Assembly (NCBI GenBank): GCA_948567375.1
Contig: OX419757.1
Location: 69,316,001-69,380,000 of the forward strand
DNA: 64,000 bases
Direction: 5' to 3'
Source of the DNA: Lunularia cruciata
Taxonomy: Eukaryota; Streptophyta; Marchantiopsida; Lunulariales; Lunulariaceae
Shown here: in pieces, positions 55,886-64,000 of the stretch
How positions within the stretch are numbered: the first letter of the stretch is position 1
Layout of the letters: every line of letters starts with the position of its first letter
Notes under the pieces: generated by a model
What the model was told of the DNA's origin: nothing
What the model saw: the letters and a program-made list of their open reading frames with translations, nothing else
The model's database searches: none
Position numbers and translations under genes: made by a program

Positions 55886-57400
55886 GTACAACCTTGGTCC
55901 AAACCTTGAACCTTGGTATGATGTGCTGGAGGAGGTACCTCTTGAGTTTGGTACACCGCCTCCTCTTCCTCTTCCTAGTTCCATCCTAGAACCCAATCAA
56001 TCTATTGCACCGGAAATGCATTATGAGTATGGCATTCTGTATTTTCATGGCCTGACTTGCCACACGCAGTGCACCATACATTGGATCTGCCAAATGATGG
56101 AGGCTTCCTTCAGTCCTTTGCCCCAATCATCTGGATCTTAAAATCCAAAAACTCTTTTATAAGAGCATCTAGGTTGGTATCTGTCTTATGTACACTCTTA
56201 ATTGGAGGTGTCAATGGTTTCTTGCCTCCACGTCTTTGTATTCTTCTTGGCTTTGATTCTTCTTTGGATTCCAAAGAAGAACTTGAAAATGTGGAGGATT
56301 CCTCCAAAGAAGGGGATGTACTGCAAGAAGCTCTTCTTCTAGGCTTCTTGCCTTTCTTCTCCTGGTTTCTTTGATTCCTGGTAGAGTGAAAGTGAGCCGC
56401 CTCATAGCGGGCAACGTGTTTGAGTACCTTATCCAAGGAAATTACATTCCTTTCCCTAGCAAAGATCCAAATCTTTGGTGAAAGTCCTCCCAAGAACCAG
56501 GTGATGGCTTGGGCATTGGAGTAACCCACCATACCCGATTGCTTTGGAGCTCGGTTCAAGAGCACCATGAACCGCTCAAACTAGTCTCTCAGCTTCTCCT
56601 TCTTGCTTCAGTCTAAATTGTTGAGCGCCATGAAGACACTCATGTCATAATCAACGTCCCAGAAGCATTCTAGGAAATTGTTTCTCAAGTTCGCATAGTC
56701 CGCCAATACAAACCTTTTCTGGGTCACATGAGTGTACCAACTCTGAGCCTTCTTTTGGAGCAGACTTGGGAAAATTCAATGATGATCCATAGAGTCATGT
56801 TCCTTGTTGGCGAAGGAGATGACTTCAAATTATTTGTTGAATTCATGAGGATCTTTGTCTTGTTCTGTCTCCTTGTACTTCTGATAGGCGTGTCAAGTGA
56901 CAGGTAACAAAGTCATCATTCGACTAGGGGGGATTGGCTATGGTAAGTTTGAACTTGCTGGAACCGAGGGATTTGCTAGTATTGACGTCATGTTGATAGC
57001 CTAGGGGTTCCAATTAGTCAAGTTCAAAGAGGGGTCTTCTTTGACAATTACTTCTTCTCTATTGTGTTGACTTCAACCCGAGTAGAAGTAAAGAGATTCA
57101 ACACCTTCAAAGTGTTCTTCAAAATTCCTTCAAGACAATTGAGGAATCATGCGTAGAAGATGTTGACACTCTTTTCCCATGAGGATTCGTGTTGTCTTTT
57201 CCTAAACAAAGTTCCTTAGAAATTTGACTTCCTTTATAGCTTTAGGGGAACTCGGTATACTGGGTCATAATGAGTATGTTTGCCCATTGGAGTCTTTCTT
57301 CTTCTTGGAAGCTCGAGACAAAATGTAGCATTGCCACCCGCCTTCATGTTTCTTTTGTTTTGAGTTCTTGCAAGTCTTCTTGAACTCCATGAAGAAGTTG
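55886..57400 (-). pseudogene. gag: gag of a D-type element (D2)
   Basis: On the minus strand, after leader sequence, a retrotransposon Gag domain runs from about 57000 to 56400 (WYTHVTQKRFVLADYANLR, then FMVLLNRAPKQSG and ITWFLGGLSPKIW in the intact 152-codon frame 56568-56110). A Ser/Lys-rich segment follows. A CCHC knuckle (CTACGKSGHENTEC) lies near 56023-56070. Several stops are present upstream. Element A2 cuts it at 55885. No D2 pol is found on the other side of A2. Confidence 0.75.
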
Positions 57401-57586
57401 AAAGTCCAACGCCTCCCATTTGGTTTCATCAAAAGTGGATTGGATCTTCAGGAGTTCTTCTTCTTCATGATGCAATGTTTGTCTTTGAACTCTCTCTTCC
57501 CATTGTTCTCTCAATGTAGACATTCATATTGCTTGGACACCCAATTTTGAAATTGGCTTCCTATTCTTCCACTTCCAAGATTTGTA

Positions 57587-57604
57587 TCCCCCGCAGCGGC
57601 GCCA
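57587..57604 (-). other. Primer-binding site of D2
   Basis: On the minus strand, TGGCGCCGCTGCGGGGGA lies six bases after the LTR end GGGTTGTCACA. It closely matches the plant tRNA-Asp-type site. It shows that the giant LTR is the 5' LTR of a D-type element. Confidence 0.75.
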
Positions 57605-57610
57605 AAATCA

Positions 57611-59604
57611 TGTGACAACCCGGCAAATATCACTTTTGCGGTAATCAAGTAAGTAAATTTTGTTCCCACAGAGATACTGGTCAAAATTGGTGAAATACAA
57701 AGTCAAATGTCACAAATGTAGTCCTTCTTGATTTTGTCTTTAATCCCTCAGGTAGCAACTACACCCGGAAGAGAGTAACAAGCATTGACTCATAGTCTTG
57801 TCACAACAATTTGTCACACTTAATCACAACTCCATCAAATCTTTCCAAACAATCTTGATTGTGATGATTCAGGTTCTCTTGAAAATGGCACTTCATTGCA
57901 AAACGACTTTGCTCAGGATTCCACTCCATTGAAGGCACAACTTCCTTGATCAAAATTGCTTCACATCAACACTACGTTGCACTCACAACTACAAAATACT
58001 ACCAACACTACAATTCCTCTTAGATCTATAAAGGCATTGCTCCGATTGCACTTCACTCAAGATCAAACACACATAATGAAGATCATGGCTATGTAATCCA
58101 ACATCCAATGCCCACATTGACTTGCACTTCAAAGTTCTCTACACACTCAAAAACACACACACAATGTTGATACTCGAAATCAAGCTTAAGCAACGGGCAC
58201 TGAAATTAGTACTTTGCTTTATCTATTTTTAGAAATTATAAATACTGAATAACATATGATTGCAAATGCTCCCTTTCAATAGTAAAGCAATCGACAATTA
58301 CTAACAAAAATACCATTCTACAACAACTTTTCCTACCTACAGATCCAAAATGAAAATGCACCTCTTCATATCTGCCTCTTCAAATCTCGAATCTATTACT
58401 TCTCGATCTGATGTCTACCTCTTCCTTGGCTTCCAAACCTGATTCCGAAGTAACCTCACATACTACTCTATCTTGGGTCTATCTAATTCTACTAAATCTT
58501 GTGCTATTTCTACTACTTCTTCACTATGATCTGCAATTGAGCTCATGGGTAACCCTTCTATCTCCTTATCTCCCGACCTATCTTTCTCTAATATCTCCAA
58601 TGGTAACTTTGAAGATATTTGTACTCCTACTTCATCTACTTCGGGCTTTGCTCTTACATCTTTCCGAAGTTTATCTATCTCTAACTTAATCAAATCTAAT
58701 ATGATCATGATATTGTCTTCCACTTCCAATATCTTCCTATCTACACGAGTTCTGAGATTAATCAGCAAAGCATTCAAATCTTTATCCTTTGCATTTCTCT
58801 TCCTTGTCTCCTGCACCAACAACTTCAACTCATGCAATCTTGTTTCTTCAATCCGCACATTGGCTTCTATACTCAGCATCACATTCATCTTCATTACAAT
58901 CTCCTTTAGTGGCTTGAGTCTCATCCTTCTCTCATGTTCGATCCGCTAGCCAATCTTCCCTATACATTGCCAATTCTGCTTTGAATTTGGCATTCACCAT
59001 CTCTTTCTCCTTCTCTTTTTGAACAATCTTCTCTTCTAGATTACAAAGTAACTCTTGCAGTCTCTCTTCCTCCTTATGTCTCATTGTCAACTCTCTTTGC
59101 CAGAGCTGTTTCTTCTCTTCTACACCCTCTATCACCCTATCAAGCTCTTGCTCCTTCTCTACTACACTTGCCATAGCATGGATGATTTCTAATCGTGAAT
59201 CAACAAACTATTGTTTCAAGATTTCATACTCAGCTATTTGTCTTTCTCTTGTTATGACATTCTGATCTATTTCTTGCTCTTTACTTCCCACCTCCCTCTT
59301 TAAGTTTTAAATAACTTGATTCTGTACTACAACATCTATTCATAGTACTTCTCTCTGCTCCTCACCTCGGATGATACTCTCCTTCAACTCTGAGTTCTCT
59401 TCCTCTAATCTTGCCAACACCTGCAACACAATCTTCACCTCTAGACATTTTGATTGCATCTCTTTCTTCTTCTTCTCCTCCATCTTCACTAACAATGGGC
59501 ATACAACCTCCCGTAGATACTCTACTCTTTTGCTATGTTTTACCTCAACTTGCGGGCTTCTCTCCTTCTTTGCTTCTTCTTCACTAGACACTCTTCTCCT
59601 CTTC
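57611..59604 (-). repeat. 3' section of a giant 5' LTR of D2, with gORF tail
   Basis: It begins TGTGACAACCCGGC on the plus strand. Minus-strand frames carry the gORF tail (58924-58463, LHELKLLVQETRKRNAKD, VGVQISSKLP) and coiled coil (59174-58932, 59639-59340). It breaks off near 59604 and joins a second leader rather than the rest of the LTR. Confidence 0.75.
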
Positions 59605-59817
59605 TTGAAAGTCCAATGCCTCCCATTTGGTTTTGTCAAAAATAGATTGGATCTTCAAGCGTACTTCTTCTTCACAATGCAACATTCATCTTCAAACTCT
59701 CTCTTCCCGTTGTTCTCTCGATGTAGACATTCATATTGCTTGGACACGTAGTTTGAAATTGGCTTCATATTCTTCCACTTTTGAGATTTTTATCCCCGGA
59801 AACAGCACCAAAAATCA
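59605..59817 (-). other. Second D-type leader and primer site
   Basis: This is homologous to the D2 leader 57395-57610. A decayed primer site (TGGTGCTGTTTCCGGGGA on the minus strand, about 59792-59809) lies next to the LTR end at 59818. It is the start of another D-type unit or a duplicated one. Confidence 0.7.
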
Positions 59818-62800
59818 TGTGATAACCTAGCAAATATCACTTTTGTGGTAATCAGGTAAGTAAAGTTTGTTCCCGCAAAGATACTAGTCAAAAATGTCCA
59901 AATACAAAGCAAAGTAACCAAATTAGTTCTTCTTGGGTTCTTCTTTAATCTCTCAAGTAGAAACTACACCTAGAAGAGAGTAACAAGCACTGACTCACAG
60001 TCTCATCATAACAATTTGTCACCCATAATCATAACTTCATCAAATCTTTCCAAAAAATCTTGATTATGATGATTCAGTCTCTTCTAAAAACATCACTTCA
60101 TTGCAAAATGACTTTGCCTCAAAATTGTGTTCCACCCCTTCATTGAAGGCAGAACTTACTCAATCAAAATTGCTTCACATCAACATTGCATTGCACTCAC
60201 AAGTGCAGAATACTACCAACACTACAATTCCTCTCAAATCTATCAAGGCATTGCTTCAATTGCACTTCACTCATGATCAAACACACAAAATGAAGATCAA
60301 GTTGTGGAATCCAACATCCAACAAGCACACTAACTTGCACTTCAAAATTCTTCACACACTCACAAATACACACTCAATGTTGATACTCAGAATTAAGCTC
60401 AAGCAACGAGCATTACTTCACAACACTTTGCTTTATTTATTCTCAAAAATTATGAGCACTTAACAACAACATATTGCAAATGCCACCTTTAGTGAAGCAA
60501 TCAATAATTACTAACAATTATACCGTTTCCTAACAACTCTTCTAACCTGCAGATCCGAAATGACAAACCACCTCTTCATATCTGCCTCTTCAAATCTCAA
60601 AACTATTACTACTCCGATTTGATGTCTACTTCTTCCTTGGCTTCCAAACCCGATCACCAAGTAACCTTACATACTACTCTATCTTTGGGTTCACAAATAC
60701 TAATTCTTCCACTATATCTACTACTTCTTTACTATGATATGTAATTCTCATCATAGGTTACCTTTCTAAATCTCTATCTCCCAACCCACTCTTCTCTAAT
60801 ATCTCCAATGCTAACTCCAAAGATATTTGTACTTCTACTTCATCTACTTTGAGCTTTGCTCTTACATCCTTCTGAAGTTTATCTATCTCCAACTTTACCA
60901 AATCTAATTTGATTGTGATATTGTCTTTGACTTCCAATATCTTCCTATCTATGCGAGTTCTGAGGCTAATCAGCAAGGCGTCAAGTCTTTATCCTTTGCA
61001 TATCTCCTCTTTGTCTCCTGCACCAACAACTTCAACTCATGCAATTGTGTTTCTTCAATTTGCACATTGGCTTCTGTACTCAGCATCACATTTATCTTTG
61101 TGACGATCTCCTTCAATGGCTTGAGTCTCATCCTTCTCTCACGTTCTCAATCCGCCAGCCAATCTTCTATATACATTGCCAGTTCTGCCTCGAATATGGC
61201 TTTCTTCTCTATATCTCATTGTCAACTCTCTTTGCCAAACTTTCTTCTCTTCTACATTCTCCATCATTCTATCAAGCTCTTGCTCCTTCTCTACTACTCG
61301 TGCTATAACATGTATGATTTTTAATCGTGAATTTGCAAACTGTTGTTTCAAGATTTCATAGTCAGCTATTTGTCTCTCCCTCTCTCTGACATTCTGCTCT
61401 ATTGCTCTCTCTCTCTATTCTCCACTTCCTTCTTGAATTTTTCAATCACTTGGTTTTGTACTACTACATCTACTCTTTTTCCTTCTCCTTCTGAACAATC
61501 TTCTCTTCCAGAATATGAAGTAACTCCCGCAATCATTCTTCTTCTTTATATCTCACTGTCAACTCTCTTTACCAGAGCTATTTCTTCTCTTCTACATTCT
61601 CCATCATTCTATCAAGCTCTTGCTCCTTCTCTGCTACTCGTGCCATAACATGGATGATTTCTAATGGTGAATCCGCAAATTGTTGTTTCAAGATTTCATA
61701 CTCCGCTATTTATCTCTTCCTCTCTATGACATTCTGCTCTATTGCGCTCTCTTTATTCTCCACTTCCTTCTTTAAGTTTTCAATCACTTGGTTCTGTTCT
61801 ACTATATCTACTCATAGTACTTCCCTCTCTTCCTCACCTCAGATTATACTTTCCTTCAACTCCAAGTTCTCTTCCTCTAATCTCGCTAACACCTACAACA
61901 CAATCTTCACCTTTGGGCACTTTGGCTGCATCACTTTCTTCTTCTCCTCTAACTTCACCAACAACAGGCACACAACCTCCTACAGATACTCTACTCCTTC
62001 ACTCTGATTTACCTCAAATTGTAGGCTTTTCTCCTTCTTTGCTTCTTCTTGGCTTGATACCCTTCTTCTCAACCACAATTGTCATATTAGAATAGATTCT
62101 TCACTCCTCAAACTTCCACTCTCTCCTTCTTCTCAGTCTCGCCTCATACATTGCCTTTCTTCTCAAACAAACACCTTGCTGAATGATCACCCTCTTCTCC
62201 TCCTTCTTTGGAACTTAATCTTCTTGTTTCAGGTTACATTCAGTTGCTATCTCCATCTTTTCTTCTTCCTCCTCTAGTATTGGCTTCGTCTCCACACCAT
62301 CTTCACTCTCACTGCTTGCTTCACCACTCTGCAATGTGAATTTAAGTTCCTACTCCTTCTCTGAGTCCTCTGATTTGTACTTGACTTTGCCTTCTGATTC
62401 TTTGTCTAACGATGCAATTACCACCAAGTCTTTCTTCGGGTTCATCTTTCTAGTCTTCCAAGGTCTCATCACCACAACTTCCTCTCCTTCTCATTGACTC
62501 CTCTTCTTTGGCTTCAGAGTATTCACCTTCAACTGCATGCTTTGCCCCGTCTGCGTGTAGTACTCATCGCTGCTTCTAATCTGCAGAATGTATTGCTGCT
62601 CCTCCGCATCAGCATCTCTTCTCAAATCGGGATTGAAGTGCAACACCATCTTGTGTCTCTCTGCCACATTCAGCAAATTTAATCCCAAATAAAAGTGGGC
62701 TGCAAATGGCACAATGTGGTGTGGAGGCAACTTGTCCCACAAGTTCCACACCATTTGTCTCATATGCTGATGAAAGCACTTTGCCAATTGATTGGCTCTC

Positions 62801-63121
62801 TTGCAAACATCTTATGGAAGAACACCGCTTGATGCTTCATCACATAAGTAGTTCACTTTGGCTTCAAGATAGCCATCATTGCCGCTATGATGCCTCTCCT
62901 CATAAGGTCCTTGTAGCTCTCAACTTTGTAGCCATTCTTCCTACGCTTTGAAGAAAAGGCATCTCTCACCTCTTGGGTTTCTTCAGCTACTTCTCCTTTC
63001 CCCAAGAATGTAGCTCCCTGCTCTTCACCCTCCTCTCTTCTGAGTACTAACCTCCAATCTGACTCTATCCAGCAAGCTAAATTTCCTCTCGTACTTTCTT
63101 CCTCATGTCCATCAAGACATT
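59818..63121 (-). repeat. Giant family-D 5' LTR with gORF, cut at 63121
   Basis: It begins TGTGATAACCTAGC. The minus strand carries gORF pieces: tail (60976-60758), coiled coil (about 62000-61139), linker, and N-terminal domain (62787-62491, AKCFHQHMRQM, FAAHFYLGLNLL; 63120-62853, DWRLVLRREEG, NGYKVESYKD). About 340 bp of coiled-coil coding is tandemly duplicated (near 61139-61475 and 61476-61815). The LTR is interrupted at 63121 by another giant LTR. Confidence 0.78.
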
Positions 63122-64000
63122 GTGGTGCCCACATTTTTTGTTTTTTTCCAAAATAGAGAAGAAGAAGTGTATAGAGAAGTCAGATTGCACCTGTATGGCC
63201 AAAGAAGGTGAAGAAAAGGGTCTTCGGGATGAAACCTGAAGTAAAGTGACTTCGGGTCATAAGGCAAAGTACTCGGAAATGGCTTTTCAGCATACAACCT
63301 GAAGTAAGGAGTCTTCATATCGAGGGAAGCTCAACCCGAGGTGAAGTCAGTCTAACAACCTTTCGTCAGGGCAAAAAATTCAAGAAGGGACCGTTCAAAA
63401 CCGGCCACCCATACGCGTGAAGTACAATTGATAGTGATAGGTGCATGGAGGAGGTGTGATTTCTTGGTAGAAACTCGAATTGATGAGAGACAAAGAAAGT
63501 GCAACTCTATAAAAATTGGGCTCACGACGAAGCAATGTAGAGCAATTTTCCTTTGCCGTTGAGAAGTCATCTTGTAGGTGATTGTGGGAAGGGAAATAGA
63601 GTTGAAGACGCGCTAGTGTGTAAGGGAGAAGTCAAGAGAGTGAAACCAAGACATAGTGAGAAAGTAGGAGAGATGGGAGGAGGAAAGAAGAACTCCAAAT
63701 TTGTAGTGAGGAATCATGCAATTCGGAGGTTAGACATAATCTCAAGAATAGAAGTCTTGAGCCGACTTTGGATTACGTTCTTGGCATGGAACTGGAATGT
63801 TAGTTTTCCAGGTTTCATGACTGAGATCATCAAGAGCAAGTGTCTTGATGGGCCCAAGGAAGAAGGGAAGAGAGGAAATCCGGCTTGCTGGACAAAGTCA
63901 GATTGGAGATAAGTACTCAGAAAAGAGGCAGGCGTAGAGCAGGGTGCCACGTTCTTGGGGAAGGGAGAGATAGCCGAGGAAACCCAAGAAGTGAGGGATG
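63122..64000 (+). repeat. Start of another giant family-D LTR, running off the window
   Basis: It begins TGTGGTGCCCACATTTTTTG inside the gORF of the preceding LTR, so it inserted there. The right end and target duplication are outside the window. Bases 63122-63552 show no feature other than family-D LTR similarity. Confidence 0.8.
63553..64000 (+). pseudogene. gORF N-terminus in the last giant LTR (partial)
   Basis: The open frame from 63553 contains the conserved domain from about 63675 (GGGKKNSKFVVRNHAIRRLD, FLAWNWNVSFPGFMTEI, CLDGPKEEGKRGNPACW). TAA at 63910-63912 falls where other copies have a sense codon in DWRLVLG. Reading then continues (KEAGVEQGATFLGKGE...) to the window end. It is closely related to the copy at 46153-46940. 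Confidence 0.55.

Noticed and set aside
55886-56400. Host gene next to A2
   Set aside because: The reverse strand gives a retrotransposon Gag with a CCHC knuckle that leads back to a primer site and LTR.
1-64000. CRISPR array or other bacterial system
   Set aside because: No regularly spaced direct repeats; the content is plant LTR retroelements.

Overview
This window looks like nuclear DNA from a land plant with a large, repeat-rich genome. A gymnosperm is possible, but the sequence does not fix the species. I found no host gene, tRNA, rRNA or CRISPR array. Almost every base belongs to nested Ty3/gypsy LTR retrotransposons of three families. Most are decayed copies; one is very young.

Family C (oldest, + strand, 1 to about 26370, with its 5' end off the window) is the most unusual element. 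It reads gag with two CCHC knuckles, protease, a complete-looking C5-cytosine DNA methyltransferase, reverse transcriptase, RNase H and integrase, and ends in a C4HC3 PHD finger. A poly-G polypurine tract and an LTR of about 550 bp follow. The element is broken by element A (753-16374) and by two solo LTRs (16774-18702 and 22370-24224), each at a recognisable target-site duplication. Writer and reader domains for chromatin in one retroelement are the main discovery candidate here.

Family A has LTRs of about 680-692 bp (TGTAACACCC...CCGGCTCACA), 4-bp target duplications, a tRNA-Asp-like primer site, and a long leader with small ORFs including a CCHC protein, followed by one gag-pol frame. Three copies are present. 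A (753-16374, minus) is decayed. B (8232-16035, plus) sits inside the 5' LTR of A, with two LTRs that read identical over 680 bp. A2 (39179-55885, minus) is heavily interrupted. A solo LTR lies at 37293-37983.

Family D has unusually long LTRs of about 3.76 kb (TGTGGTRCCCACA...GGTTGTCACA) that themselves carry a gene, called gORF here: an N-terminal globular domain, a charged linker, a coiled coil and a C-terminal tail. D (27395-about 34535, plus) links gag-pol and its polypurine tract to this LTR. D2 (55886-57610, minus) links the same LTR to a primer site and gag. Two full-length solo giant LTRs occur, one inside the other (43738-51262 minus, 46997-50753 plus), each with a perfect 5-bp target duplication. 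A short LTR subfamily of about 1.86-1.93 kb lacks most of gORF and inserted independently four times.

Layout: 1-26370 family C with insertions; 26371-27083 a second family-C LTR with an inversion; 27395-34535 D and its 3' LTR, interrupted by a solo short LTR; 34536-39178 a scrambled stack of family-D LTR pieces; 39179-55885 A2 with three family-D solo LTRs inside; 55886-63121 D2 gag and two joined LTR-leader units; 63122-64000 the start of another giant LTR running off the window. Boundaries given to the base are those with visible TG/CA ends or target duplications. Others are approximate.
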